NCBI GenBank assembly: GCA_900756715.1
Contig: CAAELC010000008.1
Location: 1 to 20,547 of the forward strand
DNA length: 20,547 bases
From: an uncultured Oscillospiraceae bacterium
GTDB lineage: Bacteria; Bacillota; Clostridia; Oscillospirales; Oscillospiraceae
Direction: 5' to 3'
Part shown: piece after piece, positions 7,593 to 14,595 of the stretch
Layout: every line of letters starts with the position of its first letter
How positions within the stretch are numbered: position 1 is the stretch's first letter
Position numbers and translations under genes: made by a program
The notes under the pieces: model-generated
What the model saw: only the letters and a program-made list of their open reading frames with translations
What the model was told of the DNA's origin: nothing
Databases searched by the model: none

Positions 7593-9320
7593 ATGGACTA
7601 TCGTAAGGAATATGAAAAATGGCTGCAAAGCCCTGTGCTGACCCCGGAGGAACACGCCGAGCTGGAAAGCATCCGGGGCGATGAAAAGGAAATTGAAAGC
7701 CGGTTTTACGGGCCGCTGGAGTTCGGCACCGCCGGTCTGCGGGGCACCATGAAAATGGGGCTGCACCAGATGAATGTCTATGTCATCCGCTGGGCCACCC
7801 AGGGCTTCGCCGAGGTGATCTGCGCCGAGGGCGAGGCGGCCAAGGAGAAGGGCGTGGCCATCTGCATGGACTGCCGCCACCACTCCATGGAGTTTGCCCG
7901 GGCCGCCGCCGGTGTCTGCGCCGCCAACGGAATCCATGTGCGCATTTTCGAGTCTCTGCGTCCCACGCCGGAGCTGAGCTTTGCCGTGCGCTACTACGGC
8001 TGTCAGGCAGGCATCAATGTTACCGCCAGCCACAACCCAAAGGAGTATAACGGCTACAAGGTCTACTGGTCTGACGGTGCGCAGCTGCCCCCCCATCACG
8101 CCGATGCCATTGCAAAGCGGCTGGAGCAGATCGACATTTTCACCGGCGTAAAAACCATGGATTTTGACGAAGCCGTGTCCGCCGGAAGGATTGAAATCAT
8201 CGGCGAGGAGACTGACCGCGCCTTCATGGCGCAGGTGGAGGCCATGATCAACGACCACGCCTCTGTCGCCAAGGTGGCTGATACCTTCCATATGGTCTAT
8301 ACCCCCTTCCACGGCTGCGGCTGGAAGCTGGTACCCGAGGCCCTGACGGCTCTGGGTGTCAAGCACCTGCACTGCGTCCCGGAGCAGATGGTGCTGGACG
8401 GTGACTTCCCCACGGTGGCCTCTCCCAACCCCGAAAATCCGGAGGGTTTTTATCTGGCCATTGACCTTGCCGACAAGGTGGGCGCCGACTTCATTCTGGG
8501 CACCGACCCGGACAGCGACCGGGTGGGCATTCTGGTGCGCGGCCACGATGGGCACTTCGTCCCCGTCACCGGCAATCAGACCGGCGTGCTGCTGGCTGAC
8601 TATGTGCTGGGTGCCATGCAGCGTTCCGGCAAGCTGCCCGCCAATCCCGTGATTCTGAAAACCATCGTCACCACCAATATGGCCCGCGCCGTGGCCGAAA
8701 GCTATGGTGCCGCCTGCTACGACACCTTCACCGGCTTTAAATTCATGGCGGAAAAGAAGCAGCAGCTGGAAAGCCAGCATCTGGGCAAGGTGATTTTCTC
8801 CTACGAGGAAAGCTATGGCTATATGTTGGGCGATTATGTCCGGGACAAGGACGCTGTCACCGCTTCTCTAATGATTACCGAGATGGCCGCCTGGTATGCC
8901 TCTCAGGGCATGACACTTTTCGACGCCCTCCAAACCCTGTTTGAAAAATACGGCTACTACGGTGAAAAGACCCATAGTCTGGTGATGCCCGGTCTGGATG
9001 GTCTGGAAAAAATGTCCCGCCTGATGGCCTCCCTGCGCCAGACCCCGCCCGCTCAGATCGCCGGGGTAGAGGTGCTCACCCGCACCGATTACCAGTCCGG
9101 CATGGTCACCGATTGCCGCACCGGGGAATCCTCCCCCTCCGACCTGTCCGGCTCCAATGTTCTGCGCTACGCGCTGGCCGACGGCACCACCATTCTGGTG
9201 CGTCCCTCCGGCACCGAGCCTAAAATCAAGGTCTACATTCTGACCCTTGGCAAGGGTCCCGCTCAGCGTGATGAAAACCTTGCCAAATACTCCGCCTGGG
9301 TAAACGCTCTCAATCCGTAA
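7593..9320 (+). CDS. pgcA: Phospho-sugar mutase (alpha-phosphoglucomutase type)
   Basis: Alpha-D-phosphohexomutase interconverting glucose-1-phosphate and glucose-6-phosphate (and possibly mannose phosphates), feeding UDP-glucose and cell-envelope sugars. At 575 residues it matches the PgcA-type mutases of Firmicutes. The phosphorylated serine is Ser146 in TASHNPKEYNGYKVY, the Mg loop DPDSDRVG starts at Asp305, the sugar-specificity loop is EESYGY at 405-410, and the phosphate-binding loop RPSGTEPK starts at Arg537. The start ATG has an AAAGGAG site 8 bases upstream. It is the last gene of the plus-strand operon and ends 22 bases before a strong bidirectional terminator. The symbol follows the Bacillus homologue. 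Confidence 0.93.
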   Translation: MDYRKEYEKWLQSPVLTPEEHAELESIRGDEKEIESRFYGPLEFGTAGLRGTMKMGLHQMNVYVIRWATQGFAEVICAEGEAAKEKGVAICMDCRHHSMEFARAAAGVCAANGIHVRIFESLRPTPELSFAVRYYGCQAGINVTASHNPKEYNGYKVYWSDGAQLPPHHADAIAKRLEQIDIFTGVKTMDFDEAVSAGRIEIIGEETDRAFMAQVEAMINDHASVAKVADTFHMVYTPFHGCGWKLVPEALTALGVKHLHCVPEQMVLDGDFPTVASPNPENPEGFYLAIDLADKVGADFILGTDPDSDRVGILVRGHDGHFVPVTGNQTGVLLADYVLGAMQRSGKLPANPVILKTIVTTNMARAVAESYGAACYDTFTGFKFMAEKKQQLESQHLGKVIFSYEESYGYMLGDYVRDKDAVTASLMITEMAAWYASQGMTLFDALQTLFEKYGYYGEKTHSLVMPGLDGLEKMSRLMASLRQTPPAQIAGVEVLTRTDYQSGMVTDCRTGESSPSDLSGSNVLRYALADGTTILVRPSGTEPKIKVYILTLGKGPAQRDENLAKYSAWVNALNP

Positions 9321-9342
9321 TGCTTCCGTCCCCATAAATTCA

Positions 9343-9385
9343 GCGCCCCAACGCCTGCTGTGCACGCAGGCGCCGGGGCGCTTTT
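9343..9385. terminator. Terminator between convergent pgcA and selD
   Basis: GCGCCCC (9343-9349) pairs with GGGGCGC (9375-9381), and inside it CGCCTGC (9352-9358) pairs with GCAGGCG (9366-9372), separated by an AA/CC internal loop; the apical loop is 7 bases. TTTT follows on the plus strand. Its position between two convergent genes suggests it serves both, though the minus-strand side has no clear T run. Confidence 0.85.
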
Positions 9386-9396
9386 CTGTTTGCTTA

Positions 9397-10437
9397 TCAC
9401 GGTTCCAGCAGAATGCTGTTTTCCTCATACTCCGTCACATAGCCGATGATGGCGGCCGCCGGAGTCTTCTCATGCAGCCGGCGCAGGCACTCCTCCGCCT
9501 CCGCCTCCGGCACAGCCATCAGCAGCCCGCCGCTGGTCTGCGGATCGTAGAACAGGTCCTCCAGCGCCAGCGGCAGCTCACCCTTCACCGTCACGCCCTT
9601 CTGGGCATACTGCCGGTTGCGGTAGGCTCCTGCGGGAATAAAGCCCATGTCTGCCAGTTCCAGCGCCTCCCGATGATATGGCACCGCCCCTGCCCGCAGG
9701 TGAATGGTCACACCGCTGCCCTGCGCCATTTCATAGCTGTGTCCCAGCAGGGCAAAGCCCGTCACATCCGTGCAGCTGTGTGGATGGAACTGCACCATCA
9801 CATCCCGGGCCTCTTTGTTCAGCGTGGCCATCTGCCGGTAAATGCGGTCCATCACCGCTTTGTCCACCAGCTCCGCCTTGGCGGCGGTGGTCAGCACCCC
9901 CACTCCCAGCGGCTTTGTCAGAATCAGCACATCCCCGGGGCGTGCGCCGCTATTGGTCAGCACCCGCTTCGGATGCACAAATCCGGACACCGCCAGTCCA
10001 TAAATCGGCTCGGCGCCGTGGATGGTATGGCCGCCGGTGATGATGGCTCCCGCCTCATACGCCTTGTCGTATCCGCCCCGCAGCAGCTGCTGCACCGCGT
10101 CCGCCCCCATCTGCTCCGGCAGGCACAGGATATTCAGCGCCAGCTTCGGCTCTCCGCCCATGGCATATACATCGCTCAGCGCATTGGCCGCCGCAATCTG
10201 CCCATACAGGTATGGGTCATCCACAATGGGCGGAAAAAAATCCGTGGTCTGTACCAGCGCCCGCTCCTCGTCCAGCACATACACGCTGGCGTCATCGCTT
10301 TTGTCGTACCCCACAATCAGGTTTGGGTCTGTGTGGCTGTGAAAGCCCTCCAGCAGCTGCACCAGCGTACCCGCCCCCACCTTGGCTCCGCACCCGGCGC
10401 AGCTGGCCAGCTTTGTCAGCTTCACTTCCGATTCCAT
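9397..10437 (-). CDS. selD: Selenide, water dikinase (selenophosphate synthetase) SelD
   Basis: Makes selenophosphate from selenide and ATP, the Se donor for selenocysteine, 2-selenouridine and Se cofactors. 346 residues, family length. The catalytic pair is Cys16 and Lys19 in CAGCGAKVG, so this is the Cys form and no in-frame TGA is present there. Further hallmarks are TTDFFPPIVDDPY, GGHTI, HSCTDVTGFALLGH and DPQTSGG. The start at 10435-10437 is preferred because a GGAG lies 5 bases upstream; an in-frame ATG seven codons earlier (10458) has no binding site. It is the last gene of the yedE operon. No selA, selB, selC, ybbB or Se-cofactor genes (yqeB/yqeC) lie in the window, so which Se trait is served is unknown. 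Confidence 0.96.
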   Translation of the reverse strand: MESEVKLTKLASCAGCGAKVGAGTLVQLLEGFHSHTDPNLIVGYDKSDDASVYVLDEERALVQTTDFFPPIVDDPYLYGQIAAANALSDVYAMGGEPKLALNILCLPEQMGADAVQQLLRGGYDKAYEAGAIITGGHTIHGAEPIYGLAVSGFVHPKRVLTNSGARPGDVLILTKPLGVGVLTTAAKAELVDKAVMDRIYRQMATLNKEARDVMVQFHPHSCTDVTGFALLGHSYEMAQGSGVTIHLRAGAVPYHREALELADMGFIPAGAYRNRQYAQKGVTVKGELPLALEDLFYDPQTSGGLLMAVPEAEAEECLRRLHEKTPAAAIIGYVTEYEENSILLEP

Positions 10438-10486
10438 GGTGTCTCCGCTCCCTTCCATGTTTTACGCAAAGCCCCGAAGAAGCGGC

Positions 10487-10512
10487 GCAGCGCCCCTCCG
10501 GGGTGCTTTTCA
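10487..10512. repeat. Short hairpin between the DUF3343 gene and selD
   Basis: AGCGCCCC (10489-10496) and GGGGTGCT (10500-10507) form an 8-base-pair stem with a TCC triloop and TTTT on the plus strand, an intrinsic-terminator shape facing the wrong way for the genes here. In the operon mRNA the same stem has one A-C mismatch and no T run, so it is probably an intercistronic structure rather than a stop. Confidence 0.4.
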
Positions 10513-10743
10513 TCGGTTTTCTGCCTGATACAGCATCTTTCCGTCCGCTTCCTCTACGATCTGCTCAATTTCCTCATGTCCGTCCGGCGGCAGATATTCC
10601 TCCTGACAACGCACACAGGTGCCGCAGCTGCTGCTCAGCGTCCGGGGCACCGGCATCATCCGCGCAGCAATGCCCGCCCGATCACACAGCTTTTTATATC
10701 GCACGGCCCCAAAATGGCTGTAAAAGGTCACAATGTAGTTCAT
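10510..10743 (-). CDS. DUF3343 putative Se/S carrier-like protein
   Basis: A 77-residue cytoplasmic protein. The N-terminus MNYIVTFYSHFGAVRYKKLCDRAGIAARMMPVPRxLSSSCG is the DUF3343 (putative Se/S carrier) pattern, in which a cysteine follows the SSS stretch. Here the site is unusual: Cys40, Cys43 and Cys46 form CGTCVRC, where relatives I recall have a single cysteine followed by hydrophobic residues. Its ATG overlaps the TGA of the TusA-like gene (ATGA). Comparative-genomic work has tied DUF3343 to selenium utilisation; here it lies between a TusA-like gene and selD, which supports a role as a carrier of reactive Se or S. Biochemistry is not established. Confidence 0.8.
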   Translation of the reverse strand: MNYIVTFYSHFGAVRYKKLCDRAGIAARMMPVPRTLSSSCGTCVRCQEEYLPPDGHEEIEQIVEEADGKMLYQAENR

Positions 10744-10946
10744 TTGGTAAAGGTCAGCGTGTACTCCCCGTCCTGCTCCTGCACCGCCACCTGATACCCG
10801 GCGTGCCGGGCGTAGCGCGCAGTATTCTCCCGGGAGGCATGGTTATCCACCAGAACCTGATACGCTTCCTCACCGGAAGCCATGGCCTTGCGCAGCATCA
10901 CCACCGGCTCCGGGCAGGAAAGGCCCCTTGCGTCAATCACTTTCAT
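10740..10946 (-). CDS. TusA/SirA-family sulfur (selenium) carrier, YedF-like single domain
   Basis: A 68-residue protein with the TusA/SirA signature DARGLSCPEPVVMLRKAM; the conserved cysteine of the CPxP motif is Cys11 and would carry a persulfide or perselenide. The start at 10944-10946 has GAGGAGG placed 7 bases upstream; a GTG seven codons earlier lacks a site. Most YedF proteins linked to selenium have a second, C-terminal domain of about 100 residues (TIGR03527 type), which is absent here. The gene begins 13 bases after yedE and its stop overlaps the DUF3343 start, so all are translated together. A transfer step from cysteine desulfurase to SelD is the likely role, by inference from context. 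Confidence 0.87.
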   Translation of the reverse strand: MKVIDARGLSCPEPVVMLRKAMASGEEAYQVLVDNHASRENTARYARHAGYQVAVQEQDGEYTLTFTK

Positions 10947-10959
10947 GGTTTTCTCCTCC

Positions 10960-12048
10960 TCATTCACAGGCTTTTTTCTTGCCGAAGGTGTTCAGGCAGG
11001 CAATCACAGCCACCACCACAAGGCCCACGATAACGGCAATCTTACCATTGGCCGTGGGGCCATTGGCACTGGAAGCCAGGCCGAAGTTGTGGGCAAATGC
11101 CGCGCCCACGATCAGGCCGATCACGGTCACGGCGCTGTCGCTGTTGCCTTCGCCGGACAGCACCAGCTGGCGCAGGGGGCAGCCGCCCAGCAGCACGCAG
11201 CCAAAGCCCGTCAGCACCATGCCCAGGAAATTCCACAGGCCGTCGGTGTGCGCAATCGGCTGGTCAGCCATAGCCAGATGGAAATAGGTTCCCTCCGTCA
11301 CGCCGTTAAGAATCAGATTGCACACCAGTGCCGAAGCGAAGATAGCCACAAAGCCCATCAGCAGCTTGCTCTCGCGGAACAGCACCATATCCCGGATGCC
11401 GCCCACCATGCACAGTCTGGTGCGCTGCGCCAGCGCGCCCACAATCAGGCCCGCCGCAAGGCTAATCAGCAGGGGGGCATGCTTGGCGCCAGGCCCTCCG
11501 CCCGCCTCGGTAAAGTGCAGCACCGCCGGGAACGCCACCAGCACCACCAGCAGAACGATCTGAATGATGGGCAGCACAGCGCCCTCCACCCGGGACAGGC
11601 TATAGGTGCGCTTGAGGGAGTAGCCGCGGTTCAGGAAATACACGCCCGCCAGAATTCCCACCACAAAGCCTGCCAGGCCGAACAGCGCATTCAGGTCGCC
11701 GCCTGCCAGACGCAGAATCATGCGGAAGGGGCAGCCCAGGAACATCAGGCAGCCGATCATCACAAAGAATCCCAGCACGAACCGGGTCATCGGCGATGAG
11801 CCGCCCTTCCCCCGGAACTCTTTTTTGCACAGAGCCATGATAAATGCGCCCAGTACCAGCCCGATGATTTCCGGGCGTACATACTGCACCGCAGCTGCGC
11901 TGTGCAGCCCCAGTGCGCCGGAGGTATCCCGCAGGAAGCAGGCGATGCAGAAGCCCATGTTGCTGGGATTTCCAAACAGCACCAGCAGCGAGGAAATCAC
12001 ACCAATGATGCATCCGGCGATGACAATGGTGGTCTTTTCGTTTTTCAT
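10960..12048 (-). CDS. yedE: YedE/YeeE-family selenium metabolism membrane protein
   Basis: A 362-residue polytopic membrane protein with about nine to ten hydrophobic segments. It shows the internal duplication of YeeE/YedE transporters: LGCPFRMILRLAGGD around Cys106 and GGCPLRQLVLSGEGN around Cys290, plus GFCIACFLRD (Cys34, Cys37) and RLCMVGGIRD (Cys213). In the structurally known YeeE these cysteines relay thiosulfate; in the YedE/FdhT branch, found beside selD and yedF, the substrate is thought to be a selenium compound. The ATG at 12046-12048 follows an AAAGGA site. It is the first gene of the selenium operon. The branch assignment rests on the motifs plus the neighbours. Confidence 0.9.
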   Translation of the reverse strand: MKNEKTTIVIAGCIIGVISSLLVLFGNPSNMGFCIACFLRDTSGALGLHSAAAVQYVRPEIIGLVLGAFIMALCKKEFRGKGGSSPMTRFVLGFFVMIGCLMFLGCPFRMILRLAGGDLNALFGLAGFVVGILAGVYFLNRGYSLKRTYSLSRVEGAVLPIIQIVLLVVLVAFPAVLHFTEAGGGPGAKHAPLLISLAAGLIVGALAQRTRLCMVGGIRDMVLFRESKLLMGFVAIFASALVCNLILNGVTEGTYFHLAMADQPIAHTDGLWNFLGMVLTGFGCVLLGGCPLRQLVLSGEGNSDSAVTVIGLIVGAAFAHNFGLASSANGPTANGKIAVIVGLVVVAVIACLNTFGKKKACE

Positions 12049-12079
12049 TTCTTTCTTCCTTTCTCGTTATACTTTCATG

Positions 12080-12108
12080 AGGATAACACAGTTTATTTGT
12101 TTTGTCTA
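12080..12108 (-). promoter_or_regulatory. Candidate promoter of the yedE-selD operon
   Basis: On the minus strand TAGACA (12103-12108, five of six matches to the -35 consensus) is followed after 17 bases by TATCCT (12080-12085), which carries an extended TG one base upstream. Transcription would start near 12073, about 25 bases before the yedE start codon. Confidence 0.55.
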
Positions 12109-12155
12109 CCCCTATCCGCCCGAAAATCCTCTATATTTTTGTTTGAAATCCACAA

Positions 12156-12184
12156 TTGAATTTCCTTTTTCAACATGCTACCAT
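12156..12184 (+). promoter_or_regulatory. Candidate promoter of the cysteine desulfurase gene
   Basis: TTGAAT (12156-12161), a 17-base spacer and TACCAT (12179-12184) with an extended TG form a moderate sigma-A match, giving a leader of about 50 bases. A small stem, GCCG with CGGC around a six-T loop, lies in that leader. The two divergent promoters are about 50 bases apart, so one regulator could reach both. Confidence 0.4.
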
Positions 12185-12243
12185 GGGAAACAGAACAAAA
12201 AAGACGCCGTTTTTTCGGCAAAAGGAAGCAAGAGGTCACTGCC

Positions 12244-13398
12244 ATGAAGCAAATCTATCTGGATAACGCCAGCACCACCTTTCCCAAGCCCGTCGCCGTC
12301 CCCGAGGCCATGTATCGCTACCTTACCGAGGCCGGCTGCAATGTAGGCCGCGGAAGCTACCAAAGTGCCTACACCGTGGAAGAATCCGTCTATGAGACCC
12401 GGGTTCTGCTCCGGGAGCTGTTTGACGGCGACGACGAAAAAAATGTCATTTTCACCCGCTGCGTCACCGAAAGCCTGAATGTTCTGTTCAAGGGGCTTCT
12501 GCACCCGGGGGATCATGTGCTTGTCTCCTCCATGGAGCATAACGCCGTCATGCGCCCCCTGACGCAGCTGGCCGCCTCCGGCATCACCTTCACCCGCCTG
12601 CCCTGCCATGCCGACGGCACGCTGCCGCTGCAAATGCTGGCGGACTGTGTCCGGCCTGAAACAAAGGCCGTGGTCATGACCCATGCCAGCAATGTCTGCG
12701 GCACCATGCTGCCGCTGGAGGATGTGGGCCAGTTCTGCCGCAGCCGTGGTCTTCTTTTCATCGTTGACAGCGCCCAAACCGCCGGTGTGCGCCCCATTTC
12801 CATGCAGCGCATGCACATCGACGCGCTGGCCTTCACCGGCCACAAGGGGCTGCTTGGCCCTCAGGGAATCGGTGGGCTGCTTCTGCGCGAGGGGCTTGCC
12901 GCCCACATCACCCCGCTCATTTCCGGCGGCACCGGCAGCATGAGCCATGTGGAGGATATGCCCTCCTTTCTGCCCGACCGGCTGGAAGCAGGTACCCTGA
13001 ACCTGCCGGGAATCATGGGCCTGCGGGCCGCTCTGCTCTGGCTGAAGGAAACCGGCATGGACCGCATCCGCCGCCATGAGCTGCACCTGACCGATCAGAT
13101 GCTCCACGGCCTTCAGCCGTTGGAGAGCCGTGGCGTCTTCCCTGTCGGCATCCGCAGCACCCACAATCGGGTGGGCGTTGTCTCCCTCCGCTTCGATGGC
13201 CGGGACCCCGCCGAGCTGGCCGCCCGTCTGGACAGTGAATACGGCATCTCCACCCGGGTGGGCCTGCACTGCGCCCCCTCCGCTCACCAGACACTGGGCA
13301 CCTTTCCCACCGGCACAATCCGTTTCTCCTTCGGCTGGTGGAATACCGAGCAGGATGTAGACGCCGCCCTCAAGGCGCTGGACGCCCTCACCCGCTGA
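12244..13398 (+). CDS. Class V aminotransferase/cysteine desulfurase, probable Se/S donor enzyme
   Basis: PLP-dependent enzyme expected to take sulfur from cysteine, or selenium from selenocysteine, as a persulfide/perselenide. 384 residues. YLDNASTTFPKP is the classic N-terminus, Lys201 in FTGHKGLLGPQG is the PLP lysine, and Cys343 in RVGLHCAPSAHQTLGT is the mobile-loop cysteine. The pattern fits the cysteine desulfurase-like family (TIGR01977) often placed beside selD, rather than housekeeping IscS/NifS. The start at 12244 has AGAGG 8 bases upstream; the frame extends 23 codons further but that part is basic, non-conserved sequence in the promoter/leader. It diverges from the yedE operon, and functional linkage to selenium is inferred from that. 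Confidence 0.88.
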   Translation: MKQIYLDNASTTFPKPVAVPEAMYRYLTEAGCNVGRGSYQSAYTVEESVYETRVLLRELFDGDDEKNVIFTRCVTESLNVLFKGLLHPGDHVLVSSMEHNAVMRPLTQLAASGITFTRLPCHADGTLPLQMLADCVRPETKAVVMTHASNVCGTMLPLEDVGQFCRSRGLLFIVDSAQTAGVRPISMQRMHIDALAFTGHKGLLGPQGIGGLLLREGLAAHITPLISGGTGSMSHVEDMPSFLPDRLEAGTLNLPGIMGLRAALLWLKETGMDRIRRHELHLTDQMLHGLQPLESRGVFPVGIRSTHNRVGVVSLRFDGRDPAELAARLDSEYGISTRVGLHCAPSAHQTLGTFPTGTIRFSFGWWNTEQDVDAALKALDALTR

Positions 13399-13459
13399 CC
13401 CATATCTTTCCCCTTCTTTTTCGGTGGCTGCCCCTTTCCCGGCGGCCGCCTCAACCCCG

Positions 13460-13503
13460 CAGGGCGTACGGAGCCATGGCTTCGGACGCCCTGTTTGTCT
13501 TTC
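13460..13503 (+). terminator. Hairpin and T-rich tract after the cysteine desulfurase gene
   Basis: CAGGGCGT (13460-13467) pairs with ACGCCCTG (13486-13493); inside, the palindrome AGCCATGGCT (13472-13481) folds on itself across ACGG/TCGG internal loops. A T-rich tract (TTTGTCTTTC) follows. This is a likely first terminator about 60 bases after the stop codon. No gene was seen in the remainder of 13399-13629. Confidence 0.55.
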
Positions 13504-13596
13504 TTCTTTTGCCTGCCAAAGGATCTTTCGCGCCTTTCCGGAGGAAAAACCGTTCAAACCAGCCTTCGCAAAATTCTCTTTCGGAATCCTATCAGC

Positions 13597-13623
13597 AAAA
13601 AAAGCGGCTTTCGCCGCTTTTTT
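13597..13623. terminator. Bidirectional terminator between convergent desulfurase gene and kinase operon
   Basis: GCGGC (13604-13608) and GCCGC (13613-13617) close a TTTC tetraloop, flanked by seven A on the left and six T on the right, so the stem can extend by A-T pairs and works as an intrinsic terminator in both directions. It ends the seven-gene minus-strand operon, whose last stop is 5-7 bases away. Confidence 0.92.
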
Positions 13624-13629
13624 GCATTT

Positions 13630-14562
13630 TCACCGGTAATCCTCCAGAAAATGGTCATGAAACTCTCTGCCCGGCGTCTTGCCCGTGGCTTCCAGTGCCT
13701 CAACCGCCGCACCATACACCACCGGCATATCCGTGGTCAGCAGTCGGGCCTGTCCGGGGCAGCGTCTGCGCACCGCCTCCACATACTCAGGATAGGCCGC
13801 AAACAATCCACCTCCCAGTACCACGGAGTATTCTCCGGGGAAGTACCGCTCTGCCGCGCTGACCAGCTCTGCCAGCCGCTCTGCCCCCTGGTCAAAAATC
13901 GCCGTCGCTGCGTCGTCGCCCGCCTCCCGGCCCTCAAATACCACATGGGCCAGTGATGCGATAAAAGACCGTCCGCCCGCGTAGATCTGGGTCATGGCCT
14001 GCTCCACAGGCTCGCCCAGCTGCCGGTGCAGCAGTTCTGTCAGAATCGTCGCTCCGCTCCGGCCGTCCACGGCCCGCAGTGCCCGGTAAATCGCATCCCG
14101 TCCCAGCACATAGCCGCTGCCGCCGGTGTCAATAAGATATCCCCAGCCGCCGATATGGCGGCACACCTCCCGGGTGCGCACCAGCAGGGACGAGCCTGTG
14201 CCCGCCACCAGTCCGCAGCCCTCGCCGTGTCCCAGCACGCTGGAGATTACATTGTAAGTATCGTCATAAACCTGCAAATAAGGTGCCTTTACCCGCGGCC
14301 GCAGATACTGGGCAATCGCCCCGTGGTTGTGACAATTACCCGCAATCCCGCAGAAAATAGACTCCACCTGCTCCGGTGCCCGTGGCAGCATCTGTTCAAT
14401 GGCATTCAGCAGCATCTCTCCGGCCTGCTGCCGTCCAATATCCAGCGCATTGCAGCCGCTGGTCACATGTCTGCAAAGAATGTGTCCGTCCTCCCGCAGC
14501 AAAAGCGTTTCCGTCTTTGTACCGCCGCCGTCAATGGCAATCAAACAGCTCAAAAGCTTCAT
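13630..14562 (-). CDS. BadF/BadG-type ATPase family sugar kinase (N-acetylglucosamine kinase-like)
   Basis: A 310-residue ASKHA-fold kinase. The phosphate-1 loop DGGGTKT is at residues 11-17, the phosphate-2 loop GTGSS at 121-125, a candidate catalytic Asp lies in YDDTYNV (Asp100/101), and GGWGYLIDTGGSGYVLGRDAI (138-158) is the adenosine/sugar segment seen in GlcNAc kinases of the BadF/BadG/BcrA/BcrD family. Relatives usually have GDEGSG where this has IDTGGSG. It is the last gene of the importer/sulfatase operon, 33 bases after the sulfatase, suggesting it phosphorylates the desulfated product. The AGGAGG site is only 2 bases from the ATG at 14560-14562; a TTG three codons later would be better spaced. 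Substrate is inferred, not shown. Confidence 0.82.
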   Translation of the reverse strand: MKLLSCLIAIDGGGTKTETLLLREDGHILCRHVTSGCNALDIGRQQAGEMLLNAIEQMLPRAPEQVESIFCGIAGNCHNHGAIAQYLRPRVKAPYLQVYDDTYNVISSVLGHGEGCGLVAGTGSSLLVRTREVCRHIGGWGYLIDTGGSGYVLGRDAIYRALRAVDGRSGATILTELLHRQLGEPVEQAMTQIYAGGRSFIASLAHVVFEGREAGDDAATAIFDQGAERLAELVSAAERYFPGEYSVVLGGGLFAAYPEYVEAVRRRCPGQARLLTTDMPVVYGAAVEALEATGKTPGREFHDHFLEDYR

Positions 14563-14595
14563 CGCCTCCTAATCAGGCGCAAGGGCGCCGGATGG

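Noticed and set aside
7455..8780. Minus-strand open frame of 441 codons opposite the phosphohexomutase
   Set aside because: Covers a gene with intact catalytic motifs; the translation is Gly/His-rich and unlike any family, so it is a shadow.
10292..10513. TGA of the DUF3343 gene as a possible selenocysteine codon, since the frame stays open and a hairpin follows
   Set aside because: The read-through product is an Arg/Gly-rich shadow of the selD start, DUF3343 proteins normally end about here, and the hairpin lacks recognisable SECIS features. Proximity to selD alone is not evidence.
12178..13557. Minus-strand open frame of 459 codons opposite the cysteine desulfurase
   Set aside because: Lies fully antisense to a clear PLP enzyme gene and across its terminator; no motif or start signal.
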